DNA of 64,000 nucleotides from Roseibium album (GTDB taxonomy: Bacteria > Pseudomonadota > Alphaproteobacteria > Rhizobiales > Stappiaceae): positions 296,903 through 360,902 of the forward strand of contig CXTY01000015.1 in the NCBI GenBank assembly GCA_001404055.1, given 5' to 3'. Below the pieces are notes generated by a model, which had not been told where the DNA came from, did not search any database, and saw nothing but the letters and a program-made list of their open reading frames with translations. The position numbers were made by a program, and so were the translations under genes. Below, one piece after another: positions 9,231-18,606 of this stretch (its first letter is position 1; every line of letters begins with the position of its first letter).

Positions 9231-10430
9231 TCAAGCGAAAGTGTTCGCTTTTTCAACCACTCGAGACAGCGCTTCAGTATAGGTCGATCCAATTTTCGAT
9301 GCCTCATAGTCAGCAGCAGATGTGAGTGCTCCGGCCGACAACATCTTATATAATGCGGGGTTGAGCGCAATCTGCTGCAAAGCATTGTACAAATTTTCAG
9401 GATTTCCCGGCGGAACCAGGAGGCCGTTTACGTCTGGAACGATTGTTTCTGAAATACCGCCCAGATCAGAACCGACAACTGGTACACCTTGCGAAAACGC
9501 CTCGACGGCAACCCTGCCGAAAGCTTCCCGTCCAACTGTTGGAAAGGCCAGCAGGTCAACTTGTGGGAAAAATTCCTCCGGCGTGGTCCAGCCCAGAAAC
9601 TTCGTTTTCTCTTCCGGAAACAGTGAACGCGCCTGTTCGGCAAATTCATCGCGTCCGGTTCCCGCGATATAGAATTCAACCGGCGTGTTATCCGGAAAGA
9701 GACTGGCGGCTTTTCCAAGAACGTCTAAGCCCTTAAAGGCCGTGTGAACTCCGATGAAGCCGATGCGAAACGGACGGTTGTTAGGATAGACCCTTGCATC
9801 GCCTAACATCCCATCAGGAATGGCTCCTGGAATGCGCGTCGGAACGGCATTTTGAAAATAGCCTTCGGTCAAGTGGCGTTGGATAATATCCTCAGACTCT
9901 CCGATCACAACATCCACGAACCGCGAAAACTGTCGTTTGCCGAATGCTGTTAGCCGGCAGGAACGACACTGTCGTTCGCACGGCTTTCCGGCTTTTTGCA
10001 TCACGCCCTTCCAGCAAAGGAGAAATGCACTGCGGATGGTGTGAGCAACAGGAATGCCGAGAGACTTTGCAGCCGCCCATGTCGCGACATTTACGTTTTC
10101 GATGCTGTCTGTCAGCACAATATCCGGCTTGAACTCCCGCATTTCCTTTCGCATGGTTCGATAAGCGCGCGGATTGCCGTTTTCCAGAAGGTGCCAGGCA
10201 ATTTTTTTCCATTTCGAACGGGGCAAATAGTAATTCCAATAGATATTCAAGCTCGGCACGCGCTGAACCGGTATGCCCTCATAAACTTCGTATTTTTCTT
10301 CGTCCGAAACATGAATGACACAAACTTCATGCCCTTCACTTTTCAAAAGGGTTGCCAGAAGAAGTGCTGAAATGGGCCCACCGCCATCTATGAATGGTGG
10401 GAATGCAGCACAGGGCATCAAAATACGCAT
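9231..10430 (-). CDS. Glycosyltransferase family 4
   Basis: A GT4 (GT-B fold) glycosyltransferase of about 399 residues. The N-terminal half has the glycine-rich acceptor segment (IDGGGPISALLLATLLKSEGH) and the C-terminal half the nucleotide-sugar site: IGFIGVHTAFKGLDVL, FLGWTTPEEFF and AFGRVAVEAFSQGVPVVGSD with the E-x7-E-like arrangement. I prefer the ATG at 10430 because GGAAGG lies 11 bases upstream and the protein then begins MRILMPCAAFPP, typical of the family; an upstream ATG at 10493 would add 21 residues. A cysteine-rich stretch in the middle (CWKGVMQ..GKPCERQCRSCR) resembles that seen in several bacterial GT4 enzymes. Probably adds a sugar to the exopolysaccharide repeat unit on the cytoplasmic side. 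Confidence 0.85.
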   Translation of the reverse strand: MRILMPCAAFPPFIDGGGPISALLLATLLKSEGHEVCVIHVSDEEKYEVYEGIPVQRVPSLNIYWNYYLPRSKWKKIAWHLLENGNPRAYRTMRKEMREFKPDIVLTDSIENVNVATWAAAKSLGIPVAHTIRSAFLLCWKGVMQKAGKPCERQCRSCRLTAFGKRQFSRFVDVVIGESEDIIQRHLTEGYFQNAVPTRIPGAIPDGMLGDARVYPNNRPFRIGFIGVHTAFKGLDVLGKAASLFPDNTPVEFYIAGTGRDEFAEQARSLFPEEKTKFLGWTTPEEFFPQVDLLAFPTVGREAFGRVAVEAFSQGVPVVGSDLGGISETIVPDVNGLLVPPGNPENLYNALQQIALNPALYKMLSAGALTSAADYEASKIGSTYTEALSRVVEKANTFA

Positions 10431-10737
10431 AGGCTTTGAAACCTTCCGGTTCACGTCGCTAAAAACAGAAAGCAGCGGGAGGATTGTCAGCAAAGTCTTT
10501 CATAAGTGTAAGCCTCTGGGGCCACAAATATTCGATCTTGTTGCCAGCTGGAACCGTATTAGGGAGGTAAACACTAATTTTGTAACTGATGGATGGGCAA
10601 CTTACTGACGGGTTTTCACTTTTTTAACGGCGAAAATTGTAGAAAACACTGCTGGTCAGGGAAAGAAAATCTGGAAAGTCCTCCGACCGGAAAGAACATG
10701 GTTGGCGGAACGTATTCCAGCGGGAACCGATAAACAG

Positions 10738-11844
10738 ATGCAAGAACAAAGTCATCCAGCCGGATCTGATTTGCCAATGACAGCGCTTCAGTTGTCTGCG
10801 AAGGACAAATTGCGCCGAAATATCAAGACACTTGGGCTGAGATTTCTGTCCGGGAGCGGTCTCGCCGGGCTTGTTGGCCGTGTCTACGGCGGCAAGGGTG
10901 TTATTTTGATGTTTCACGAGTTCACCCGGGCGCCGGAAGAAAAACTCGGCCAGGGGACGCGAATTGAGGATTTTGAAGCTGTTCTGCGCAGGCTGAAACG
11001 CGCCGGTCGTGACATAGTAGACCTGTCAGAGGCCGTTCGCCGGCTTGCCGACCCCGAAAGCAAGCCTTTCGCCGTGCTGACCTTCGACGATGGCTATCGA
11101 TCCAATATCGAGCTGGCGTTGCCGGTGATGGAAAAACATCAGGCCCCGGCAACCATCTATGTACCGACAGATGTGATTACGCGATCGCTCAACGCCTGGT
11201 GGCTCGGATTGCGTGAAATAGTCCTGACGAAGGACAGTTTTGACTTTGAGCCGGCAAATGCGCGGTTCGAATGCTCAGATCACGCTGGCAAAGTTGCGAC
11301 TTTTAGTCATCTTCTTGCCTGGGTGTGGCAGGATTTCAGCCGTGCTGAGGCGCTGGAACAGGTATTCACGGACAACGGGATTTCTCTTCCAGTTCTCGTC
11401 GAACGTTACTTCTTCAATGAAAGCCAGATGATTGAAGCCGACAAACATCCATTGATTGAAATCGGTGCGCACACCTCGACGCACAGGGCACTTCGACTCT
11501 TGTCAGATAATGATGTGAAGCAGGACATCGGCGACAACAAGAAATTTCTGGAAGATAGGCTGACGAGGGAAGTGCCACATTTTGCCTTTCCTTATGGTCG
11601 CCCCTCCCTGACCGGGCGTCGTGAAGCGGATATCGTCAAGTCGTTGGGCTTCAAGACGGCGGTTACAACTGATCCCGGTTGCCTGTTTTCACAGCATGCA
11701 GACGATCTATTTCTGCTTCCAAGGCAAGACGCAGAATATCCCGACGACGGGCTTTCTCATGCTGTGTGTGGCATGAATGGTTTCTACAGAGCATTGGCTA
11801 CGCGTTGTGGCGCCCCGGTCGCAAATGTTGCATTAGAACTGTGA
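10738..11844 (+). CDS. Polysaccharide deacetylase (NodB-like, CE4)
   Basis: A NodB-homology deacetylase. The metal and catalytic motifs are visible: LTFDDGYRSN (motif 1, Asp-Asp), HTSTHRAL (motif 2, H-x3-H) and FAFPYGRP (motif 3). The ATG at 10738 is chosen; a TTG at 10702 is a longer alternative. The first 60 residues are polar and basic with no obvious signal peptide, although a weakly hydrophobic stretch occurs near GLRFLSGSGLAGLVG. Family members remove N- or O-acetyl groups from polysaccharides or lipid-linked sugars. Its last codon overlaps the GTG of the next glycosyltransferase gene (GTGA), so both are co-translated. Confidence 0.85.
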   Translation: MQEQSHPAGSDLPMTALQLSAKDKLRRNIKTLGLRFLSGSGLAGLVGRVYGGKGVILMFHEFTRAPEEKLGQGTRIEDFEAVLRRLKRAGRDIVDLSEAVRRLADPESKPFAVLTFDDGYRSNIELALPVMEKHQAPATIYVPTDVITRSLNAWWLGLREIVLTKDSFDFEPANARFECSDHAGKVATFSHLLAWVWQDFSRAEALEQVFTDNGISLPVLVERYFFNESQMIEADKHPLIEIGAHTSTHRALRLLSDNDVKQDIGDNKKFLEDRLTREVPHFAFPYGRPSLTGRREADIVKSLGFKTAVTTDPGCLFSQHADDLFLLPRQDAEYPDDGLSHAVCGMNGFYRALATRCGAPVANVALEL

Positions 11845-13004
11845 ATGTTCGGGTAGAGAGGCCACAAGTGGCAAAACACTTCGAAGACGTCTCCCTGGTG
11901 CATGTCGTGCGGCAGTACACGCCGATGATAGGCGGACTGGAAGATTTCGTGCGTCAACTGGTAGCGCACCAGAAAGGCCGTTTTGCATCCCTGAAGGTGG
12001 TCACCCTGGACCGGCTGTTCATTCAACCCGACAAGAAGTTGCCGGCAAAGGAGGCCATCGACGGGGTCGAGGTTCACCGAATTCCCTTTCGTGGCAGCTC
12101 TCGTTACCCGCTCGCGCCAGCGGTATTTTCACATGTGAAAGGTGCCGATCTGGTGCATGTCCATGCGGTTGATTTTTTCTTTGACGCTTTGGCACTGTCC
12201 AAACCGTTTCACCGCAGAAACCTTGTTGCGACCACACACGGTGGTTTTTTTCATACCGAGACTTTTCAGGGGTTGAAAAAATTGTGGTTGAACGGGGTTA
12301 CCCGGCTGTCAGCTACTCAGTACAGCGGCATTGCCTGTTGTTCAGACAATGACCTCTCCCTGTTTCGGTCAATAGCAAAATCCAATGTGCGTCTGATTGA
12401 AAATGGCGTCAATCTCAGCAAGTTTCAGGGTGCTTCGTCCGTCGCTCCACGAAAACGACTTGTTACAGTCGGTCGGTTTTCGGCAAACAAGCGACTGGAA
12501 AGATTGCTTGATACGATGCTGTGCTTGTGTCGGCATGACAAAGACTGGCAACTAGAAGTGATTGGCGGACCTTCAGACCTAAGCGTCCAGGACATTGAAG
12601 ACCTGATTGCAGAACGTGGACTGCAGGAGCAGGTTTCGCTTCACATCAAAGTTCCAGACCAAGCTGTCCGCGATGTGATGTCGAGATGTTCTCTGTTTGT
12701 AAGCGCCTCAGAATATGAGGGCTTCGGCATCGCGATGATTGAAGGGTTGAGCGCAGGTCTGTTACCGGTCGCAGAGCCGAACCAGGCATTCCAGGGTTTA
12801 GCGAAAAAACATCCAATGGTCAGGCTGGCGAGTTTCGCAGAACCGGTAAATGCAGCGCAAAACATCATGCAAGCCTTGAGCGAACTTGAAAAAAAACCGG
12901 ATCTTCGTAACAAGGCTATCACATCTGCTGCTCAACACAGTTGGGAAACCACGATCAGGCAATATGATACTCTTTATGAAGACGCTTTGCGACGCAAAGC
13001 CTGA
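11841..13004 (+). CDS. Glycosyltransferase family 4
   Basis: A GT4 enzyme of 387 residues. The start is the GTG at 11841 inside the upstream stop (GTGA). The N-terminal segment VHVVRQYTPMIGGLEDFVRQL is the acceptor-side loop. The donor domain shows LVTVGRFSANKRLERLL and SEYEGFGIAMIEGLSAGLLPV, the E-x7-E motif region. ENGVNLSKF precedes the second Rossmann domain, as in many family members. It belongs to the Wzx/Wzy exopolysaccharide operon together with the deacetylase. Confidence 0.88.
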   Translation: MNVRVERPQVAKHFEDVSLVHVVRQYTPMIGGLEDFVRQLVAHQKGRFASLKVVTLDRLFIQPDKKLPAKEAIDGVEVHRIPFRGSSRYPLAPAVFSHVKGADLVHVHAVDFFFDALALSKPFHRRNLVATTHGGFFHTETFQGLKKLWLNGVTRLSATQYSGIACCSDNDLSLFRSIAKSNVRLIENGVNLSKFQGASSVAPRKRLVTVGRFSANKRLERLLDTMLCLCRHDKDWQLEVIGGPSDLSVQDIEDLIAERGLQEQVSLHIKVPDQAVRDVMSRCSLFVSASEYEGFGIAMIEGLSAGLLPVAEPNQAFQGLAKKHPMVRLASFAEPVNAAQNIMQALSELEKKPDLRNKAITSAAQHSWETTIRQYDTLYEDALRRKA

Positions 13005-13123
13005 AGGTTGTCCAAAAGCACAGTCTGACTGAGTTATTCCTTGTGAATGTCACCGAAAGCTTCTGCTAACCAGCATAAACTACAATCACCGACATTGAGT
13101 TTGCAGCGTGACATCGTCCCGAT

Positions 13124-14434
13124 ATGAGTAATGACCATTCGGGAGTACCGCCTGCTCGTCAGATGCACCCGGCTTCGTCGAGGAGACATGTGTTAGAAAG
13201 TTTTGAAAAAAGAAGCATGTCCATTGTCTTCGTCGCGCTCGCGGCGACGTTCTACAATGCTGTGCTGGCGGTCATAAACGCTCACGTAGTTGATTTGGGC
13301 TTCAGCGCTGTTGCGGCTTCAGAGATGGCTGTGCTTGCCTTTGCCTTGATGCTCATTCTCGGAAAAGGACTTTACGAACAGGACCTTGTCCCTTTCGGAT
13401 ACCTGGTCGCAACATTAATTCTTGCGATTTACGTTTCAGCGATCAACGGTCACGTGGTTCTGGACTATTTCAGAAATATTCTTATCATTTTTTGCTTTGT
13501 GACGCTTGGAACTTGGACAAATCATAAAACAATCAAATACATATTTCTCCTGGCGAGTGGTCTGGTATTTGGTGTTTTATGCGTGGAGATATTTTTTACC
13601 GACTTTTACGCCGACTTCTTCTATCCCGCGATGTACTTTTTCAACACCCGTGGAGTGGAGTTGTTCGAAGTCGTTGATTCAAAACTGTTTCGAAATGCGC
13701 TTGGTTTTGAAGGGCGCTTCAGTTTTGGACTAATCAATCACAGGTCCTCGTCTCTGTTTTTGGAGCAGGTTTCGCTTGCGAATTTTTGCGGCGTCATGAT
13801 GGTCTATTTGGTGACACTATGGGGTCGCTTTAGTGCGTTTCAAAAGTGGTTCTGCCTGTTCACAATAATCCTGATCCTCGTGACAAACGATACCCGCACG
13901 ATGCTGTTGTTTGGCATGGTCAGCATTGTCGGGTATTTCGTATTCCCGTATCTGCCGCGTGTTTTTTGCCTCCTATATCTGCCGATATTTTTGTTTCTGG
14001 GTTTTTTGATCTACCTCATCAAGCCAAATGCTGTGGGCGACAATATTCCCGGGCGCGTTGTTCTGACGATGGAAATGTTCACCGAAATGGACTTGCTGGC
14101 TCAGCTTGGGTTTGCCGCGGATCTGGCCGCGGATCTCGGTGACAGTGGATATATCTATGTGATCGTCATCGGGACGGTTTTCAGTTTTCTTCTGATTTGG
14201 CTGTTTGTGTCATGTTATCCGGCCTATGAAACTGCAGAGCAGCGTCGTTTTGCTCATGCTCTTTGCATCTTCATTTTCATGAACATGATGATCGGTGGTA
14301 CGGCAATTTTCTCGATAAAGATTGCCAGCCTGCTTTGGCTGCTGGCTGGACACATGAAATTTGCGGAGCGAGATCGCGCTTCGTTGGGCAAAAGGCCATA
14401 CCCGTTTCCTGAATTTCGCAAGGTCGAAAGATAA
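13124..14434 (+). CDS. Membrane protein, O-antigen polymerase/Wzy-like
   Basis: A 436-residue polytopic protein with about ten hydrophobic segments beginning near residue 30 (SIVFVALAATFYNAVLAVIN). A long periplasmic-type loop around residues 150-210 and a segment NDTRTMLLFGMVSIVGYF resemble Wzy/O-antigen ligase (WaaL) type polymerases. Sequence identity in this class is too weak to assign by eye. The position between glycosyltransferases and the chain-length regulator supports a polymerase role. Its stop codon overlaps the ATG of the acyltransferase gene (TAATG). Confidence 0.65.
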   Translation: MSNDHSGVPPARQMHPASSRRHVLESFEKRSMSIVFVALAATFYNAVLAVINAHVVDLGFSAVAASEMAVLAFALMLILGKGLYEQDLVPFGYLVATLILAIYVSAINGHVVLDYFRNILIIFCFVTLGTWTNHKTIKYIFLLASGLVFGVLCVEIFFTDFYADFFYPAMYFFNTRGVELFEVVDSKLFRNALGFEGRFSFGLINHRSSSLFLEQVSLANFCGVMMVYLVTLWGRFSAFQKWFCLFTIILILVTNDTRTMLLFGMVSIVGYFVFPYLPRVFCLLYLPIFLFLGFLIYLIKPNAVGDNIPGRVVLTMEMFTEMDLLAQLGFAADLAADLGDSGYIYVIVIGTVFSFLLIWLFVSCYPAYETAEQRRFAHALCIFIFMNMMIGGTAIFSIKIASLLWLLAGHMKFAERDRASLGKRPYPFPEFRKVER

Positions 14435-15489
14435 TGTTGGTCCAGCTTCAGTATGCCCGGGCAATTGCCGCTCTTTTGGTTGTCTATTTTCATAGCGTAT
14501 TGCAGCTGGAACGAATGGATCCGGATACGGTTTTCGCAAGCTTTCGCTTTGGGGAAACCGGTGTGGATCTCTTCTTCGTGCTCAGCGGATTTGTAATGTG
14601 GCTGACGACAGCGGATCGAAATATGAGCCCTGTTGGATTTTATCGCAGGCGGATCGAGAGAATAGTCCCGCTCTACTGGTCTTTGACGCTGCTGGCATCA
14701 GCAATTGCACTCACATTTCCAAGCTACCTGAACTCAACAAAATTCGACCTCCAACATCTATTGGCTTCCCTGTTTTTTGTTCCATGGATCAATCCCGCCA
14801 GTGGCGCAGAAGAGCTGATAACTCCGGTCGTCATTCCCGGTTGGACGTTGAATTTCGAAATGTATTTCTACTTGATTTTCGGGAGCCTGTTACTTCTGCC
14901 GAAAATCACGCGGATCCCGGCACTTTTTGTAGTGTTTGTGGCGATATTCCTGCTCAGCAACTGGGGGTCGGCAAAAGGCGTGATGGCGTCTTTTTACGGC
15001 AATGCAATTGTGTTCGAGTTTCTCGCAGGCGTTCTGATTGCGAAACTGTATCTTGACAAGCGCCTCCTCCAATCTGGCCTGGCCCTGGTTCTGGTGCTGG
15101 TCGCATTTGTTGGATTGGTTGCAGCGGATGCAGCGCATCTGGAAGTCCCAAGATTGATCAGCGCGGGACTGCCTGCAGCAATAATCATCTATGGCTTGGT
15201 TTCGCTTGATTTTACGAAGGTTGCAGAGTTCAAGTTTTTGCATCTGATTGGCGACGCGTCCTACAGCCTTTATCTGACGCACGTCTTTACGCTCGTAGCC
15301 GTTCGAATCTTCTATCGCTACCAACCTATCGAATGGCTCAACGTTGGCCCGGTATTTCTGACTGTCTGCGTTGTTTCGTCTGTTTTGGTGGCTCTAATGT
15401 CCTTCTGGCTTTTTGAAAAACCTGTTGCAGACTATCTTGCGAAGAAACGAGCCGGACCACGGACAGCGCGCGCCACCGTATCAAATTAG
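14434..15489 (+). CDS. Acyltransferase family 3 (OafA-like)
   Basis: A 351-residue integral membrane O-acyltransferase. The N-terminus reads QYARAIAALLVVYFHSVLQ with the conserved His of the family, followed by FGETGVDLFFVLSGFVMW and YRRRIERIVPLYW, the hallmark R-x-R-R region. About ten membrane segments follow. Such proteins acetylate or otherwise acylate sugars of surface polysaccharides using cytoplasmic acyl-CoA. It is translationally coupled to the polymerase-like gene and lies 14 bases before the GH5 gene. Confidence 0.9.
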   Translation: MLVQLQYARAIAALLVVYFHSVLQLERMDPDTVFASFRFGETGVDLFFVLSGFVMWLTTADRNMSPVGFYRRRIERIVPLYWSLTLLASAIALTFPSYLNSTKFDLQHLLASLFFVPWINPASGAEELITPVVIPGWTLNFEMYFYLIFGSLLLLPKITRIPALFVVFVAIFLLSNWGSAKGVMASFYGNAIVFEFLAGVLIAKLYLDKRLLQSGLALVLVLVAFVGLVAADAAHLEVPRLISAGLPAAIIIYGLVSLDFTKVAEFKFLHLIGDASYSLYLTHVFTLVAVRIFYRYQPIEWLNVGPVFLTVCVVSSVLVALMSFWLFEKPVADYLAKKRAGPRTARATVSN

Positions 15490-15503
15490 GAGAACGCCGG
15501 ACC

Positions 15504-16580
15504 ATGCGATTTTCTTTCGCAGCCAACGCCTGGCTTTTGAGAAAAATCTTCGCTCCAGCGCTTATATTCAGCCTGTGCATATTTTTGACTTTTCCGACCG
15601 GGGTCGAAGCGAAAGGCGTTTGCTACCGGGGAGTAAACCTGTCGGGCGCGGAATACGGCGATGCTCAGGGCGTTTACGGGACCAATTTTATCTATCCGTC
15701 AGAGGAAACCGTTGGCTATTTTGGAAAGAATGGGATGACGATAATCAGACTTCCGTTTCTTTGGCATCGCCTTCAACCCGTGCTTGGCGGGGGATTGGAC
15801 AATCAGGAACTTACCCGTCTCAAGGCGTCCGTCGAACTGATCCGCTCGTATGGCATGAAGGTCATTCTGGATCCGCACAACTTTGGATATTACGCAGGCA
15901 AACGCATGATGACCAAAGATGTGACCGCCAGGGATTTTGCCGACTTCTGGGTCAGGCTTTCGCTTGAGTTTGCCAACGATGATGACGTCCTTTTTGGCCT
16001 CATGAACGAGCCTTACGACATTCCCGCGGAAGACTGGTTGGTTGCCGCAAACCGGGCAATCGCCGGAATTCGCGCTTCCGGAGCCAAAAATATGATTCTT
16101 GTCCCTGGAACACATTGGAGCGGTGCGTCGAGCTGGTTGGAAGACCTGCCCGAGGGTAACAACTCAAAAGTTATGGCGCATGTGAGCGATCCGGCGAACA
16201 ATTTTATTTACGAGTTCCACCAGTATCTGGATGACGACCTTTCCGGAACGCACAAGACTTGCCCGAACGCCGAAATTGCCATCAACGGGCTGAAGGGTGT
16301 GACCAAGTGGCTCAAGGAGCACAACGCGCGTGGCCTGCTTGGAGAGTTTGGTGGTTCATTGAACAGCGCTTGCCTGGCTGGGCTTGAAGATATGGTCGAA
16401 CTTATGGACCGGTCACCTGAACAATGGTTCGGCTGGACGTACTGGGCTGCAGGCGATTGGTGGCCCGAGGAGGAAGGCAACAACATCCAGCCCACGGCAA
16501 AAGGGGACCGGCCTCAATTGGCTGCGATCATGCGTGAAAATTTTGTAAGCAGTAATTTGTTCTGCTCAACGTTAAATTAA
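15504..16580 (+). CDS. Secreted glycoside hydrolase family 5 (endoglucanase-like)
   Basis: A 358-residue GH5 enzyme with an N-terminal signal sequence (hydrophobic core FAPALIFSLCIFLTF, likely cleavage after VEA). The catalytic pair is visible: Glu169 in LMNEPYDIP (acid/base) and Glu281 in GLLGEFGGS (nucleophile). RLPFLWHRL, DPHNFG and WTYWAAGDWW are also typical of the family. In exopolysaccharide loci such periplasmic beta-glucanases trim or edit the nascent polymer. Its presence suggests a beta-1,4-linked glucose or mannose stretch in the product (inference). Confidence 0.9.
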   Translation: MRFSFAANAWLLRKIFAPALIFSLCIFLTFPTGVEAKGVCYRGVNLSGAEYGDAQGVYGTNFIYPSEETVGYFGKNGMTIIRLPFLWHRLQPVLGGGLDNQELTRLKASVELIRSYGMKVILDPHNFGYYAGKRMMTKDVTARDFADFWVRLSLEFANDDDVLFGLMNEPYDIPAEDWLVAANRAIAGIRASGAKNMILVPGTHWSGASSWLEDLPEGNNSKVMAHVSDPANNFIYEFHQYLDDDLSGTHKTCPNAEIAINGLKGVTKWLKEHNARGLLGEFGGSLNSACLAGLEDMVELMDRSPEQWFGWTYWAAGDWWPEEEGNNIQPTAKGDRPQLAAIMRENFVSSNLFCSTLN

Positions 16581-16641
16581 CTCTGATTTTGCAGTTTATA
16601 GGGATAATTCGGAAAGTCTTATCAAAGCAGATAGAACACGC

Positions 16642-18345
16642 ATGGGCCGGTATAAGGAAGATTGGAATTCAGCGGACTGGGAAGACCGCCGAGGCAAGCA
16701 TGTCGGTTCGTGGGAATCAGATGAAGTGCGGTGGTACGAAGACGATTCCCTGCCGCATCAATACGACGGCTATCCTGCAGTAGAAGAACCTGGGCATCGG
16801 AAGTACGACAGGCGTGTCTACGAACCGGAACATTCCGGGCATACTTCTGAAGAATTCAGTGATTACAGCGCTCTGCGTCGCTACGAAACTAAACCCTCGC
16901 GTCAGTCGCATAGGCAGCAGTCTGACGGTCGCACGATAACAGTTTTGCGGTCGCAATTTCAGCAGTCATCGGACCCTCATGTTTCGAGTGCTGAAGAAAG
17001 CTACGGCCCTTTCCTTGATTTTCGCACTCTTGTAAGCGCTGTCTATGAAAACAGGCGGTTCGTCCTGCTGGCCATCATTGGCGGTATGGTGCTCGGTGGC
17101 TTTGCCACGACACTTGTGTCGCCCAAATACTCGTCGCAGACGAGTCTCTATTTTGATCCATCAAAATTGTCGATTGTCTGGGACGGTCAAAGTCAGAATC
17201 CTGCGTCCAGTCAGACAGCCAGTGCACTGGTCAACAGTCAGATTGAAATTCTGACGTCGAATGTTGTTTTGCGCGATGCGGTTCAAAAACTTACCCTGTA
17301 TGAAGATCCTGAATTTCGTGGATCTGGCAGTCCCGAAAGCAGTCACGTGGCTGCCGCGGTTCTCGGGGAGAAGGTCCATACAAACCGGATTGGAGATTCT
17401 TACATTGTATCTCTAAGTGTGACTTCGTCGGAGCCGCAAAAGTCTGCAGAAGTCGCAAATGCAATCGTTGAATCATTTCTTGATTATGAAAACACGACCG
17501 CGTCTGACAGCTTTTCAAATTTCTCGACCAACCTTGACGACCGCCTCGAGGTTCTGCGCAACAAGGCGTTTACCGCAGAAAAAGCAGTTGAAGATTATCG
17601 GGCAGAAAACGATCTCGTGACTGCGAAGGGAGTACTGATTTCCGATGACCGTTTGGCTGCGCTCAATACCGCGTTGGTCCAGGCTCAGCAAAAAACAATC
17701 CAGGCCAGTGCCAAGGTGGACGCTGCTAAGCGCTTGAGCCTGGAAACGGCGGTCGCCGGTATCAGTGAAACAGAGGTGTCGTCCGCGTCGCTCGTACAAT
17801 TAAGACGCCAATACGCAACCGCGTCCTCTGAATTGGGGCGTCTTAGGAGTCAGCTGGGATCGCGTCACCCTTCACTAGCTGCAGCGGAAGCTTCCCTGAA
17901 CGGATTGCGCGGCGAAATCAATCAAGAACTGAAGAGAATTTCTTCAATCGCTCAGACAGAACTTTCTCAGGCGCAAAAAGCGCAGGACGAGACTGCCAAA
18001 GAGCTGGCAGCACAAAAGGCACTGAAGCTGAGCAACTCACCAAATCAGGCCACCCTGGACAATCTTGAACTGCAGGCGTCGACTGCCAGAAGCATCTATG
18101 AATCCGTTCTAAAAAGTACACGGCAGTCAAATGAGGAATTCAACAATTCCATCACCAATGTGCGGGTGCTTGGAAGGGCAGAGCCTCCACTGAAAGCTGA
18201 TGGACCGGGTAGAAAAACCCTCCTGGTAGGAGGCGTGTTGGGCGGAGCGGTTTTTGGTTTTGGCGTCGGGTTGCTGTTTGCACTTGCTGGACGTTTGTTG
18301 AGAAACCCGTCATTTCGGGGTTACTTTTCGTCTACCAGACGATAA
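16642..18345 (+). CDS. Wzz/GumC-like polysaccharide chain-length protein
   Basis: A 567-residue inner-membrane polysaccharide co-polymerase. Residues 1-120 are an unusually long polar, Tyr/Arg/Glu-rich cytoplasmic leader. The first membrane segment lies near 135-155 (FVLLAIIGGMVLGGFATTL) and is followed by the Wzz domain (SPKYSSQTSLYFDPS). Long coiled coils cover about 290-470, with the family segment LRRQYATASSELGRLRSQLGSRHP, and the second membrane segment is near 525-550. There is no C-terminal tyrosine-kinase domain. The leader's many tyrosines could be modified, but no kinase gene is seen nearby. It would set polymer length with the Wzy-like protein. Confidence 0.85.
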   Translation: MGRYKEDWNSADWEDRRGKHVGSWESDEVRWYEDDSLPHQYDGYPAVEEPGHRKYDRRVYEPEHSGHTSEEFSDYSALRRYETKPSRQSHRQQSDGRTITVLRSQFQQSSDPHVSSAEESYGPFLDFRTLVSAVYENRRFVLLAIIGGMVLGGFATTLVSPKYSSQTSLYFDPSKLSIVWDGQSQNPASSQTASALVNSQIEILTSNVVLRDAVQKLTLYEDPEFRGSGSPESSHVAAAVLGEKVHTNRIGDSYIVSLSVTSSEPQKSAEVANAIVESFLDYENTTASDSFSNFSTNLDDRLEVLRNKAFTAEKAVEDYRAENDLVTAKGVLISDDRLAALNTALVQAQQKTIQASAKVDAAKRLSLETAVAGISETEVSSASLVQLRRQYATASSELGRLRSQLGSRHPSLAAAEASLNGLRGEINQELKRISSIAQTELSQAQKAQDETAKELAAQKALKLSNSPNQATLDNLELQASTARSIYESVLKSTRQSNEEFNNSITNVRVLGRAEPPLKADGPGRKTLLVGGVLGGAVFGFGVGLLFALAGRLLRNPSFRGYFSSTRR

Positions 18346-18606
18346 CCCTTCATTTTCAGCTAGCACCATTGATTTTTCAGGTGGCTGTGACGAGTGCCGT
18401 TTACGCGGGCTGCTTGTCCAAACCGCGAACCTTAAACGTGAACAAGTTCTTACCGTGTTCTCGAAGATTTTAGACTATCCGGGAACATCGAATTAACTCC
18501 GAAATCAAACAGTTTTTCTTTAGGAATTGAATTTAACCATCCGAAAATCATAGGTCGTCTAATTTGGACACAACCGCGAAACTCGAAAATTAGAAACGGC
18601 TGTTGA

